DNA of 64,000 nucleotides from Secundilactobacillus similis DSM 23365 = JCM 2765 (GTDB lineage Bacteria; Bacillota; Bacilli; Lactobacillales; Lactobacillaceae): assembly GCF_001311075.1 (NCBI RefSeq), contig NZ_BBAD01000004.1, forward strand, positions 1-64,000, read 5' to 3'. Below the pieces are notes generated by a model that worked only from the letters and a program-made list of their open reading frames with translations, ran no database searches and was not told where the DNA came from. Shown piece after piece: positions 44,769 through 56,716 of the stretch (positions within the stretch are counted from its first letter, which is position 1; each line of letters starts with the position of its first letter). Made by a program: the position numbers and the translations under genes.

Positions 44769-47700
44769 ATGGTTGGTAAAAATAACCGGCAGAAGATAGT
44801 GCAATCAAATTTAAAAAAAGCACTATAAAGCATATAAGATTGGAAAAACATGGGTTTTCGCCAGTTTAGCGTTTGGTGTAAGCCTCTTTTTGGGGTCCAG
44901 CGTGACGACTTACGCGTCAACTGCGACAACTGATGCAACGAGTACCACTGACACCAATAGTAGTATTGAGTCAGCGACGAACGAACAGGTTCTTCGTAGT
45001 ACGGCATCGAGTGATACGGCAACTGATCAGAGTGATGCTGATAGCGAAGCAACGCAGACAGCTGGTTCAGCAGCTACAGTTACCACAACGGCAACAGATG
45101 ATGCTTCAACAGCTAGTGATTCAACCAAAGCGACAACGACTGATTCAACGGACAGCAATCAGACCAGTGATGACGCAACGCCTAATACTGATACTGCGAC
45201 TAAATCGGCAACATCGGCAACGGCTGATTCAACGCAAATAACCACTGCCACGGCTACTGATAGCGATGCGACAACGGCTGATTCAACAGCAACTTCAACT
45301 GTGAACAAAGCAACGACTGACAGTACTAAGGATTCAGCAACGTCGACAACAGTTGCTGCAGCAGATTCAACGACTGATACAAATGTGGCAAGCAATAATT
45401 CAGGCACGAGTACCACAACTGATATGGGGGCCAATGCTGCGACTGATCAACAAACTGCTCAAACGGTAACCAAAGCGCAATCTGTCGCTACGGCTGATCT
45501 GACAGCTGATCAAACTGCTGAAATTGCTAAGCTAAAAGCGCAACTGACACAGCAGTTGGTTGATCCAACGGATGCTGAACTTGCCACTGCTAAAACAATC
45601 GCAGCTGAGTTATATCAGCTTAGTGGGCAACCACAGAAATTGACGGCGGTTGGTGATGCAACGACTACGAGCATCACGATTGATGCTTCTGAAACGACGT
45701 TGGGTTATAAATCCGGTGCAACGGATCCGTTGACAATTACAGTTCAAATGATCGTTAATCACGACGGTGACGCCGTTTCAATTAATATTCCAACGGAGCT
45801 CGTCTCGTTAGGTGACCTCAGTTATGATACTTGGGCTAGCAGCGCAGGTGTTACAATCGCTAAGACTGGTAACACAGATGGTTCAACTACGGTAACGGAT
45901 ACGTTTAGTCATGCAGGCAATTACACACAAACATTTACCGTTAAAATCAACGGTAATTGGCAGAGCCAAACGATGATTGCAGATCAAATGGGCAAAACGG
46001 TGACGCGTGATGTGACAGCGGCAGTTGATGGAACGGTTATTGCAACCAAAACGCTTACTCAGACGACTAACCCCACGTTAACGGTTACATCACTGACCCG
46101 GATTCAGCCAGATCAAACGATTATTCCAGCAGTAACCACGGACACGGATTACGTTTACGTCTTAAAGCTGAATAATTCCAATGGTGTTATTGATGATCAG
46201 GGGACTGGTCGTGTTAATGCGAACGTTAATTTAGGTGGTACGACGGTTACGATTCCTGTTCCAACTGGATTTACGTTAGATAGTGATTTGACTACACAAC
46301 TCAACAGTTTTGGTGATAAGGATCAAACGACCATCACCCAGACTGGAACGGGTAGCGACATTATTATTACGGTACCAGCGGGTTCTGGTAACGGCGGGTC
46401 CGATAATACGCCTTACTATCTAGTTGGTAGTTACGATGCAGCCAGTACACCTGTTGGTGAAGCGAATCCAGCTGTCGGTGAAGTTACTGCTACTCAGCAA
46501 GTTGGCGACTATGTCATTTCGGCAACTGGCCCAACTTGGACTGAAAATATGCTGGGAACGGAAGGCAATTCAGTAAACCCTACGGCAACCATTACTGGTA
46601 GAGGAAACAGCTCAGGGAGTACGACCCAATTAGCGTTGGGGGTGGATAAAGCTGATTCACCAGCGATTATCAACAAAGTAATTTTTGACGTCAATTCGGC
46701 AACGGATTTAACAGACGCTAAATTTACACTTTCGATTCCTGATGGTGTGACAGCGACCGGTGTTCAGCTACCAACGGAGAAAATTTCGATGGTAGATGGC
46801 ATTTATTTGGATGGTACTGAAAATTACGGTTACGTGTTGACGTATGCTGATGGTAGTCAATCAACGGGGACTGCAGCAGCTGGGACAATCATTAATGGGA
46901 CAGCTGATAAGGCCATTCGGACAATTGAGTTGATACCAAACTTTCTTGCGACTGGCGCAAATACCGGGAATGGTGTCACTCAAACTGGTATTAGTTCCGC
47001 AGTGGCAACGGATTCAATTGACATTTTAGGGACCCTTGCAACAACGTATGATGATGGTAGCGCAATTCAAGTTGGCGATAAGCTGACATTTGGCCAAGAA
47101 CTTAGCGTTGGCAACGCAGCGGACGGCACTGAGATGGTGTTAGATGATAGCACGAACGATCAGACTGTGGTATCGGCACTTGGCCGGGTTAGAATGTGGT
47201 ACTACCAATATGATCGAAATCCTGGGGGTACTGGGGTCGTCGATATTTCTGCGAATGGGTTAACGCAACATAACGTTGATCACGTTTATGAACCAGTACT
47301 TTATTTCGTTGTTCCTAACCAAACGATTATTACATCAGTCGTGGTGCCGCAAGACGAGTTGGATGCTGGTGTAAAAGTTTCATACTATAAAACGGATACG
47401 GACCAAACTGGTGTCAAATTAGACTTCACAGGAACCGGTTTGTCGATGGCAACGGACCAAACTGGCCGGTACGGTGTTTGGTTACAAAATGCCGACGATG
47501 CACCATCTGGCACATATAGTGTTGCCATGTATGTGACGTCGCCAACAACGGTACTAGCCAACCAAACTAAGGTGACCGATGCAACGTTAACCGATGGTGA
47601 TACCAATGCCGTTTTAGTGGACGGTGCACCTGCTGGGTATACAATTCTAAGCGCCCAAATGACCGCCGCTGTTTCCTTCGCTTCCGGTAACCAAGACATT

Positions 47701-50700
47701 TCGCCAACCAAGACGGGGAGTGCAGACACCCGAGGCGATTCAGAACTTGATTTTTACACCAACTTGTTAAATACAACGAATAACATTGCCGACAACGTTT
47801 CGGTTGCAATCAACCTACCATCTGTTGGCGATGACCAAGGCTCAACCTTCACCTACACACTAACTGGCCCGGTAACGGTGCCAACGAACACAACGGTTGC
47901 TGGCGGCACTGGTCAACCAATTGACGCGACGGTGTTGTACGGTACAACTCGGTATAACGGCCAAGGTACTACGGCCATCGATACAACCGGTTATGTCACC
48001 GCAGATCAGGTTACGGATTGGTCAACGATCCAGTCAGTGATCGTTGAAGCGGGTAACCTTGAAGTGAACAGTACTTCTGGTCGAATCAAAATGACCGGGA
48101 CAACGTCAGACTTCATTGCGCAAAGTGGCAAGGTTGGGTATTTGCAAACCAACTTCTACGCCAACGATGGCGCACCGGTGATTGCTAACCAAACGGCTAG
48201 TCTTACCTTGACCAGTACCTCAACAGTAGCGGCCCAATACCACTACACTGACCGGAATGGCAACGACCACACGATTGCGCTGCCTGATTTGACCCAAACG
48301 TTAACGGACAATAAAGACACGTTGACCGTACCAACGTTAACTGACGATGATCAAGCATTGATTCCAGACGGGTATCACGTGGTAACCGATAGCACCAGCG
48401 CACCGGTTGTAACGGTTGTTAACTCAACCCACGGTGACTACGGGACTAACGAACCAAACGGCACAGCAACGGTCGGCGATGTGTCGCAGTACTACTTTGA
48501 CGGCGATACGTTGCAATTCGAACTTGCAGAAAATCAATATACGGCAAACGTCACTTACGTGGATGATGATGCAGCTGAGGCTGTTGTAGGTCAAGATGAA
48601 ACGACTGCTGACTTTGCTGGCGAAACCGGCACGTACCAAGTTGATGCAACTAAATACCCAACGACTTACGACCTCGCAACTAATCAAGCAACCAGCGTGG
48701 CCTACACGTTGACGGCAGATGATTCGGATGCGATTACGATTCACCTCGTTCATAAGCATACGGTGGCGGATTCGAAGACGACCAATTACACGGTCAACTA
48801 CGTGGGCTTACCAGCTGATAAAGCGGTGGCTACGGCTTCCGGTACGGTAGATTGGACGGCGGATCAAGATGAAGTGACCCAAGTGATCACTTACACGCCA
48901 TCGAAGACCACGGTAACGGTTAACGTCCCAACGGTGGCTGGTTACACAGCTGATGCTGGCAACCAAGTATTTGCATTTGACACCACCACGACTGCCCCAA
49001 CTGATCAAAGTCGGACGGTGACGTATACACCAACTGCTCAAGATTTGGCTGTGACCTACGTGATGATGCTACTCAGCAACCATTAACTGATTTAGGGACG
49101 ACATTGACTGGTAAGACGGACGAAACTGGGACCTATACGGTGGTTGTGCCAACCGGGTATGTCTTGAGTAATGATCAACCAGCGACAGTTGCGTACACGT
49201 TTGAACCCGGAAATGCAGACGATATTACCGTTCACTTAACTCACGGCGTCACTCACAGTACGGCTACCACTACGCGGACAATCAACTACTACCTTGACGG
49301 GACCACAACGCCAGTTCATGACGCCACGACTCAGACGGTTAACTGGAACGTTTCAACTGACAATGTGACGGGTGATCAAGTGATGACGGCCCAAACGAGT
49401 TATGCTACAGTAGCTGCACCAAGCGTAACGGGCTACACAGCAACGCCAGCCAGTGTCGCTGCTAGTTATCCAGATGCAATTCATGGTTCGGTTGATCAGT
49501 TGGCAGATAGTACCACAACGGTTTACTACCAAGCTGATCCACAGACCATCAACGTGGCTTACGTGGATGACGTAACGAAACAATCACTGACGGACTTGGC
49601 AGATACGCTACAAGGTAAGACTGATGAAACTGGGACTTATACGGTTGTTGTACCAACCGGGTATGAGCTTAGTAATGGTCAAACTGCTGAAGTGGACTAT
49701 ACGTTTGAACCCGGTGATACAGATGGTATTACCGTTCACTTAACCCATGGCGTGACCCACAGTACGGCTACCACCACGCGAACAATCAACTACTACCTTG
49801 ACGGCACAACGACACCAGTCCATGACGCCACGACTCAAACGGTTAACTGGAATGTCTCAACTGACGATGTCACCGGTGATCAAGTGATGACGCCACAAAC
49901 GAGTTACGCCGCAGTAACTGCACCAAGTGTAACGGGCTACACGGCAACGCCAGCTAGCATCGATGCTAACTATCCAGGTGCTGCTCAGGCTCAGTTGATC
50001 AATTAGCCGATAGTACGGCAACGATTTACTACCAAGCTGATCCACAGACCATTGGTGTAACGTACGTTGATGATGTGACGAAACAATCGCTCACAGATTT
50101 GGCAGATACGCTGCAAGGTAAGACCGATGAAACTGGAACTTATGCAGTGGTCGTACCAACCGGTTATGAACTTAGTGATGGTCAAACTGCTACCGTTGAC
50201 TACACGTTTGAACCTGGTGACGCGGATGGGATTACCGTTCACTTAACTCACGGGATCACTCACAGCACGGCTACCACCACGCGGACGATCAACTACTACC
50301 TTGATGGAACCACAACGCCGGTTCATGATGCGACGACTCAAACGGTTAACTGGAATGTGTCAACCGATGATGTGACTGGTAATCAAGTGATGACACCACA
50401 AACGAGTTACGCTGAAGTCACTGCGCCAAGCGTGGCAGGCTACACGGCAACCCCAACCAGTGTCACGTCTGATTATCCGGGTGCGCTTCAAGGGTCGACT
50501 GATCAGTTGAAGGATAGCACGGCAACAATCTACTACCAAGCTGACCCACAGGACTTGACTGTGAGCTATGTAGATGATGTGACGAAACAACCACTCACCG
50601 ACTTAGCGGATACGCTGCAAGGTAAGACCGATGAAACCGGGACGTACACCGTTGTGGTGCCGGCCGGTTATCAACTGAGTGACGGCCAGTCTGCTACGGT

Positions 50701-51566
50701 TGCGTACACCTTTAAACCTGGGGATGCGGATGCCATTACCGTGCATTTGACCCATGAACTGACTCACGACACGGTTACCACGACCCGGACGATCAACTAC
50801 TGGGTTGCCGGCACGACCACGCCGGTTCACGAGGCAACCACTCAGACGATCACTTGGGCGGTTACAACGGATCAAGTGACCCACCAACAAGTTGCCACGG
50901 CGCAACAACCATACGGTGAACAAACTGCACCAACGGTAACGGGTTACACACCATTGACGGCGCAGGTTGCGGCTGATTATCCAGCACCAGTGGCAACGCC
51001 AGCGGATAGCGCAACAACCATTTACTACCAAGCAAATGCAGTTGTTGATCCGGGTAACGGTGGCGATAACGGCAATGGTGGGACTGACAATCCGGGAACG
51101 ACGCCAGAAACGACACCTGAAACTACACCGGAGACCACTCCTGAAACCACGCCGGAGACAACCACGACGACCACGCCGGAAAATACGGTGGCAACAACAC
51201 CGGAAACTGGAACAACCTCAGAGACTGGTAAGACCGGGACAACGCCAGCGGTAACGACCGATGAGTCGAAGGCAAGTCACGCAGTTACAGCAACCGAACC
51301 ACAAGTCACTGGTCAGTCAGCAGCAACAGCGACTGAGCCGACTACGACGACGGTTTCTGCGAACGCCACTGCTACATCGGAAAGTGAATCAACCGCCAGT
51401 GCGACAACCACGGCTCGCAACGCAACAGGCTTCAAACAAGGCCGCTGCTAAGACCTTGCCACAAACTAATGAACAAACGCCTAGTGCGTGGGCTGCGTTG
51501 GGACTGGGTATCTTGGGTGCTTTGGGTGCCTTGGGTGTTGGTCGCCGGAAACACGATGAGGATTAG
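44769..51566 (+). CDS. Giant sortase-anchored repetitive adhesin (four frame breaks)
   Basis: Surface protein of about 2265 residues after correction. KxYKxGKxW signal (HYKAYKIGKTWVFASLAFG), a Thr/Ser/Ala/Asp-rich low-complexity stretch (to about residue 240), a long beta-rich region with DUF11-like segments, then at least four 168-residue repeats (49057-51030) with YVDDVTKQSLTDLADTLQGK, TVHLTHGVTHSTATTTRTIN and TIYYQADPQ. A Thr/Glu/Pro wall-spanning region and LPQTNEQ plus hydrophobic tail and RRKHDED end it. Breaks: extra A in 44813-44819; lost G at 49060; lost G at 49988-49989; extra base near 51419. The frame is open across thousands of bases otherwise, so errors are likely, but phase variation cannot be excluded. 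Confidence 0.87.
48556..51030 (+). repeat. Tandem 504-bp (168-aa) repeats in the giant adhesin
   Basis: The tyrosine codon of the YVDD motif recurs at 48556, 49057, 49560, 50063 and 50567. Spacings are 501, 503, 503 and 504; the two 503 values become 504 once the missing bases at 49060 and 49988 are restored. The 49560 and 50063 units are the most alike; the 48556 unit is diverged. Confidence 0.9.
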
Positions 51567-51622
51567 TCCTTAGACTGAATTCGTTGATGATGTGATTAAA
51601 GGTATTTGAAAAACTGAAAAAT

Positions 51623-51687
51623 GCACGTAGGAGCACCAAGTAAAGGGCAAGATGAGGCCCGTTATTTGGTGCTTTTACGTGTGCGCT
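51623..51687 (+). terminator. Terminator of the giant adhesin gene
   Basis: Nested stem: GCACGTA/TACGTG outside, AGCACCAA/TTGGTGCT inside, and GGGC/GCCC at the top, with TTTT in the 3' arm. Confidence 0.65.
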
Positions 51688-51796
51688 TTAAAACGGGCTA
51701 GCGCCGATTGGTCACCAAAAACGACCAGTTAGTTTACCAGCCTAGTTAACGAGTTAGAAATTAGGTACACTTTAGTCAGAGATAGGGGGGAGCCAC

Positions 51797-52240
51797 ATGA
51801 ACATTCTTTTTAACATTGCACAACGGTTCACGGAACCGATGATTACGATCAATGCATCGGAAAAAACACCTGATTTAGTAACATTAGCGGTCTCAATTGA
51901 TCGATTGGTGAATCAAACCACGTTAATTGGTTATCAGCAAGAACAACGAATCGTGGTCCCGCTGTACCGGGTCATTCGGTTCTACACGCAGTCTAGGGTG
52001 GTCATGTGTGAAACGGCGGATGGGGTTTATCGGATGCGGGAACGGTTGTACGAACTACGTGACCGACTTTCGGGGGTGTCGTTCATCGCCATTTCTAGCT
52101 CTGAAATCGTGAGCAAAACGGCAATTGAATCTTTTTCGCTGACCAAACAAGGGAGCTATCAAATTCACCTGATTACGGGAGATGCAACGTATACATCGCG
52201 GCGGTATATGAAAAATATTCGGGAGGCGTTTTTGAAATGA
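51797..52240 (+). CDS. LytTR-family DNA-binding regulator
   Basis: 147 residues with a C-terminal LytTR domain (VVPLYRVIRFYTQSRVV; MRERLYELRDRL; SSSEIVSKTAIESFSL) and no receiver domain. Such stand-alone LytTR proteins are commonly paired with a DUF3021 membrane protein, as here; the pair is thought to be regulatory. AGGGGGGAG precedes the ATG. Its stop overlaps the next start (ATGA). The neighbouring adhesin is a possible target but nothing proves it. Confidence 0.88.
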   Translation: MNILFNIAQRFTEPMITINASEKTPDLVTLAVSIDRLVNQTTLIGYQQEQRIVVPLYRVIRFYTQSRVVMCETADGVYRMRERLYELRDRLSGVSFIAISSSEIVSKTAIESFSLTKQGSYQIHLITGDATYTSRRYMKNIREAFLK

Positions 52241-52692
52241 TGAAATGGCTGACAAGACTAGTATCAGGAGGCATCATTGGTATCGCGATTGGATTTATGA
52301 TGGCGTTGGCGTTTTCAGTAGGCTATGGTGCAGACGTTTTTATGCCTTCTAGTCCATCTTTTGTATCAGAATTTAGTACGAATTTATGGGCAACGGTATC
52401 TTCGGCCGGGTTGTGGTTTTTAATGGGCGTTGTTTTCAGCGGTTCGGCCGTTGTGTTTGAAGCGGAACGGTTGAGTATTGTCCAGCAAACCAGTATCCAT
52501 GCTGGACTGACTTTTCTGTTATTCACGCCATTAGCTATACTGGCTGGCTGGTTTCCGCTGAAATTGATGTGGCTATTGAGCTATACGGTTGAATTGGCAG
52601 TAATCTACGTGGCATTATGGTGTTTATTTATGTGGCAGGCGAAACGGCGGGTGCGGCAGTTGAACCGGTTGATTGCGGAGAAGCGGGAGTGA
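52237..52692 (+). CDS. DUF3021 family membrane protein, LytTR partner
   Basis: 151 residues with four predicted helices (GGIIGIAIGFMMALAFSVGYG; LWATVSSAGLWFLMGVVFSG; AGLTFLLFTPLAILAGWFPL; VELAVIYVALWCLFMW) and a basic C-terminal tail. Translationally coupled to the LytTR gene by a four-base overlap. Probably senses or anchors; mechanism not known. Confidence 0.85.
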   Translation: MMKWLTRLVSGGIIGIAIGFMMALAFSVGYGADVFMPSSPSFVSEFSTNLWATVSSAGLWFLMGVVFSGSAVVFEAERLSIVQQTSIHAGLTFLLFTPLAILAGWFPLKLMWLLSYTVELAVIYVALWCLFMWQAKRRVRQLNRLIAEKRE

Positions 52693-52849
52693 TAAATGTG
52701 TTCTGAAAAAACTGAAAGATGCACGTTTTTCTCCACACCTTGTGCGTGTAGGCAACAAATTTCGGCGCTAGGTCAATTAGTCTTCTTGGCTTTTCTGTAA
52801 TTGGGCCAACTTGGCATCCCGGTACTTTTTGGCTACCGCACCGAAACGC

Positions 52850-52958
52850 GCGGAAAGAAGCAGGGAACTGCACATAAGGACCTTCTACCACAATCCCCCA
52901 AGACCGGGGATTCTGGCAGAAGTCACTTATGTGCCGCTCCCTAATCGCTTCTTTCCAC
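52850..52958. repeat. Large imperfect palindrome before the glyQS leader
   Basis: GGAAAGAAGC (52852-52861) pairs with GCTTCTTTCC (52947-52956), GCACATAAG (52870-52878) with CTTATGTGC (52926-52934), and CCTTCTACCACAATCCCC (52881-52898) with GGGGATTCTGGCAGAAG (52906-52922). The loop is about seven bases. No gene is visible here. Confidence 0.75.
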
Positions 52959-52966
52959 GCTCTGCC

Positions 52967-52995
52967 TTGACAACCCCTCCCGCAACGCTTATGAT
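52967..52995 (+). promoter_or_regulatory. Promoter of the glyQS T-box operon
   Basis: TTGACA (52967-52972) and TATGAT (52990-52995) with a 17-base spacer. Confidence 0.8.
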
Positions 52996-53002
52996 AAAAC
53001 AG

Positions 53003-53217
53003 AATTGAATAGTGATTGGCATTGAAAAAAGAGGGTCAGTTCAACCGCTTATTAGCGACTCCGGGGTTGGTGTAAGCCGGAGAAAACGGTGAATTGATTG
53101 GCACTTTTAGAGCTGAATCAAACGAAGCTGCTGGGGTCACCCAGAAGTAGGGTGGAACCGCGAAAATTTTTTCGTCCCTATGTGAGTCGACGAGACTACA
53201 TAGGGGCGTTTTTTTGT
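53003..53217 (+). ncRNA. Glycine T-box riboswitch leader of glyQS
   Basis: The specifier region ends GATTGGCACTTTTAGAG with GGC (Gly) at 53100-53102 followed by A. The T-box is AGGGTGGAACCGCG at about 53148-53161. The terminator pairs CGTCCCTATGT with ACATAGGGGCG (53174-53210) before T7. Uncharged tRNA-Gly should allow readthrough. Confidence 0.92.
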
Positions 53218-53271
53218 TGGTTTACCCCTGACTTTCTTACCCGTCACATTATCTTAGGAGGAACTTGTTTT

Positions 53272-54198
53272 ATGACCAAGAAATTGTCAATGCAACAAAT
53301 TATTCTGACCTTGCAACAATATTGGTCCGCACAGGGTTGCATGTTGATGCAGGCCTACGATACTGAAAAGGGTGCCGGGACCATGAGTCCTTACACTTTC
53401 TTGCGGGCAATTGGACCAGAACCTTGGAACGCTGCTTACGTGGAACCTTCACGTCGGCCAGCCGATGGTCGGTACGCGGAAAACCCTAACCGGTTATACC
53501 AACACCACCAATTCCAAGTTGTCATGAAGCCATCACCTGAAAACATCCAAGAACTTTACTTAAACAGTTTAAAGGAACTCGGCATCGATCCTTTGGAACA
53601 TGATATCCGATTCGTTGAAGATAACTGGGAAAACCCATCAATGGGTTGTGCCGGTGTTGGTTGGGAAGTTTGGCTTGACGGGATGGAAGTTACCCAATTT
53701 ACCTACTTCCAAATCGTCGGTGGTCTTGAAGTTGACCCAGTGACCTCAGAAATCACTTACGGTCTGGAACGACTGGCTTCTTACATCCAAGACGTTGATA
53801 ACGTGTTCGACCTTGAATGGGGCGACGGTGTGCTTTACGGTGATATCTTCCGTGAACCTGAAATTGAACACTCAACTTACAGTTTTGAAGAAAGCAATCA
53901 AGCGATGTTGTTGAAGATGTTTGACGATTACGAAGCTGAAGCTAAAAAGCAAATCGCTAACGGCCTCGTGCACCCAGCTTACGACTACGTGTTGAAGTGT
54001 TCACACACCTTTAACTTGTTGGATGCGCGTGGTGCCGTATCCGTTACTGAACGGGCCGGGTATTTATCACGAATCCGGAACATGGCACGGAGTATCGCGC
54101 GGGCCTTTGTTGCTGAACGAAAGAAGTTTGGCTTCCCATTGATTAAAGATGAAGCTAAGCGACAAGCATTATTAGCAGACGGGGAGGACGAGAAATAA
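53272..54198 (+). CDS. glyQ: Glycyl-tRNA synthetase alpha subunit
   Basis: Catalytic class II subunit of the alpha2beta2 GlyRS. 308 residues: [55 protein letters not shown]-like [37 protein letters not shown] and [16 protein letters not shown] precedes ATG 53272. An in-frame upstream start at 53098 lies within the T-box and is rejected. Overlaps glyS by one base. Confidence 0.96.
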   Translation: MTKKLSMQQIILTLQQYWSAQGCMLMQAYDTEKGAGTMSPYTFLRAIGPEPWNAAYVEPSRRPADGRYAENPNRLYQHHQFQVVMKPSPENIQELYLNSLKELGIDPLEHDIRFVEDNWENPSMGCAGVGWEVWLDGMEVTQFTYFQIVGGLEVDPVTSEITYGLERLASYIQDVDNVFDLEWGDGVLYGDIFREPEIEHSTYSFEESNQAMLLKMFDDYEAEAKKQIANGLVHPAYDYVLKCSHTFNLLDARGAVSVTERAGYLSRIRNMARSIARAFVAERKKFGFPLIKDEAKRQALLADGEDEK

Positions 54199-56269
54199 TG
54201 GCACACACCTTTTTACTCGAAATCGGATTGGAAGAAATGCCGGCGCACGTGGTCACGCCCAGCATCAAACAATTAGTTCAAAAGACCAAGAAATACCTGA
54301 AGGACGAACGGATCAGTTTGATGACATCAAGTCATTTTCAACGCCACGCCGTTTGGCCATTCAATTGACGGGCTTAGCTGATAAGCAACCCGACGTTGAC
54401 GAAGAAGTGAAGGGCCCAGCTAAGAAGATCGCCTTGGATAAAGACGGCAACTGGTCAAAGGCTGCTCAAGGCTTTACTCGCGGTCAAGGCGTCACCGTTG
54501 ACGACATTACCTTCAAGGAATTGAAGGGGACTGAATACGTCTACGTCAACAAGCACATCGCGGGTCAACCCGTTGAATCAGTGCTTGCCGGCTTAAAGGA
54601 CGTCATCACTGGGATGACTTTCCCAACGATGATGAAGTGGGGCAGTTACCATTTTGAATATATCCGCCCAATCAAATGGTTGGTGGCTTTGTTGGACGAC
54701 AAAGTGATTCCATTCCAAATCTTGGACGTAGCCACTGATCGTGAAACTCGCGGCCACCGGTTCTTGGGCAAGACTGTGACCTTGAACACGGCCACCGATT
54801 ACGAAGCCGCTTTAACGAGTGAATTTGTGATCGCGGACGCTGCTAAGCGTAAAGCCGAGATCCGGACGCAAATCGACCGGTTAGCTACTGACAACAACTG
54901 GGTCGTTAAGATCAACGAAGACCTGTTGGAAGAAGTCACCAACTTAGTTGAATGGCCAACGGCCTTCGCGGGTGGTTTTGATGACAAATACCTAGCAATT
55001 CCTGACGAAGTACTGATTACTTCAATGCGTGATCACCAACGTTTCTTCTACGTTTCAGACAAAGCCGGCAAGTTGTTGCCACACTTCATCTCAGTTCGTA
55101 ACGGGAACGATAACCACTTGGAAAACGTGATCTCTGGGAACGAAAAGGTGTTGGCAGCTCGGTTGTCAGACGCCATGTTCTTCTATGAAGAAGACCAAAA
55201 GCAAACCATCAACGATTACGTTGAACGGTTGAAGACGGTTAGCTTCCACGACAAGATCAGCACGATGTACGAGAAGATGCAACGGGTCACCGCAATTGCT
55301 GGCAAGTTGGGTCAAACGCTTGGCTTAACTGAGGCCCAATTGAAGGACGTTACGCGAGCTGCTCAAATCTACAAGTTTGACCTGGTGACTGGGATGGTCG
55401 GTGAATTTGCTGAACTTCAAGGGGTCATGGGTGAAAAGTATGCCTTGTTAAACGGTGAAACCCCTGCCGTTGCGCAAGCCGTTCGGGAACACTACATGCC
55501 AATTTCAGCTGATGGCGACTTGCCAGCTTCAACGGAAGGTGCTGTTTTAGCCCTTGCCGATAAGTTGGATAGTATCTTGACCTTCTTCGCTGCCGGCATG
55601 GTACCAAGCGGTTCAAACGACCCATACGCCTTGCGTCGTCAAGCAACCGGGATCGTTCGGATCATTCGCGCCAATGACTGGCACTTTGATCAAGATTTGG
55701 TGAACGCTGCGATTGCTGCTGAAACGGCCGCTAACGTTGCCCCTAAACTTGATCAAGCCGCTCAAGTAAGTGCCGTTGAAGCCTTCTTGAAGGATCGAAT
55801 CAAAGTTACATTGTTGGGTGAAAAGGTTAAGCATGACGTGGTTGATGCCGTGATTGAAGGGCCTAACACCGACTTGCTGGATAACTTCACTGCTGCGCAA
55901 GTCTTGAGTGATCACCAAACCGATGACGACTTCAAGGGTACGATTGAAGCCTTGAACCGGGTCTTGCGGCTTGCCCAAAAAGCGGATGCTGATAAGGTGA
56001 CTGCCGTTGATCCAGCACTGTTTGAAAACGATAGTGAAAAGGGCTTGTATGACGCCGTTAACGAAGTTGCTGCCAAAGCAGCCGGTTTAGCCATTCCAGC
56101 CTACTACAACGCCTTAGCTGGGTTGAAACCAGCTATCAACGCTTACTTTGAAGCAACGATGGTCATGGCTGACGATGAAAAGGTCAAGAACAACCGCTTA
56201 AGCCAATTGAGCCAATTAGCTCAATTGATCTTACGCTTAGGTGATTTGAACCAATTAATCGTTAAATAA
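54198..56269 (+). CDS. glyS: Glycyl-tRNA synthetase beta subunit (frame break near 54318)
   Basis: tRNA-binding subunit with HD-type and anticodon-binding C-terminal domains. [19 protein letters not shown] opens at ATG 54198. The frame breaks at TTT 54317-54319, where TTTT restores [20 protein letters not shown]. Later segments include [30 protein letters not shown] and [10 protein letters not shown]. Corrected length is 690 residues, the normal size. Second gene of the T-box operon; a terminator follows. Confidence 0.93.
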
Positions 56270-56351
56270 CGTCATTAGCACGTTACCATTTGGCGAATCC
56301 GTCAAAAAGTGCTATGATAATGTTATGCTATTAATGAAATCTGTAAATTAA

Positions 56352-56389
56352 TGACCAGCCCGGATGTGATGTTCGGACTGGTTTTTAAT
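56352..56389 (+). terminator. Terminator of glyQS
   Basis: GACCAGCCCGGATGT pairs with a TTCGGACTGGT arm, followed by T5. Confidence 0.8.
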
Positions 56390-56400
56390 AGAGAGTGGCA

Positions 56401-56505
56401 GATAGCGCGGTTAGATTCCAGAATATAACTAAATAACGCAGTAGCTCGCCAAAAACCGGCGAGCTACTGCGTTATTTAGTTATATGGCCGGAATCTGCGC
56501 TATTT
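56401..56505. repeat. Long near-perfect hairpin
   Basis: A 27-bp perfect stem: 56424-56450 pairs with 56458-56484 around a seven-base loop (AAAAACC). Outer arms add GATTCC/GGAATC (56414-56419 with 56490-56495) and ATAGCGC/GCGCTAT (56402-56408 with 56497-56503). No T-run follows, so it is not a normal terminator. No coding frame is visible. Confidence 0.85.
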
Positions 56506-56716
56506 CCCACGTTTCGGCGTGGCAGCCCGAAATCGGTTAAGTACCAAACTTCACTGGGTATAAGTTAACTGGAATTAAAAAAGTTAAAACCGAGCCGAAA
56601 CAAACGATGCCAGAGTGCGCCTAAGCGTGGCAGAAGGCAGGTCGTTGATCTGGTCGAGTCCCGAGCTTTATCACGTGACCAGCAAGACTTGGAAGCCAGT
56701 CGTATTTAGTCAATCA
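56506..56716. other. Non-coding stretch beside the long hairpin
   Basis: No convincing gene. Contains short inverted motifs (CACGTTTCGGCGTGG; GTTAACTGGAATTAAAAAAGTTAA). May be part of a longer element with the hairpin. Confidence 0.35.

Noticed and set aside
45159-45434. Minus-strand open frame within the adhesin
   Set aside because: Shadow of the Thr/Ser-rich coding repeat; low-complexity mirror of the real gene.
49353-51116. Several minus-strand frames across the 168-residue repeats
   Set aside because: They recur only because the plus-strand repeat recurs; no ribosome sites.
52811-53008. Short open frames over the palindrome before glyQS
   Set aside because: They lie on the inverted repeats, lack ribosome sites and run into the T-box promoter region.
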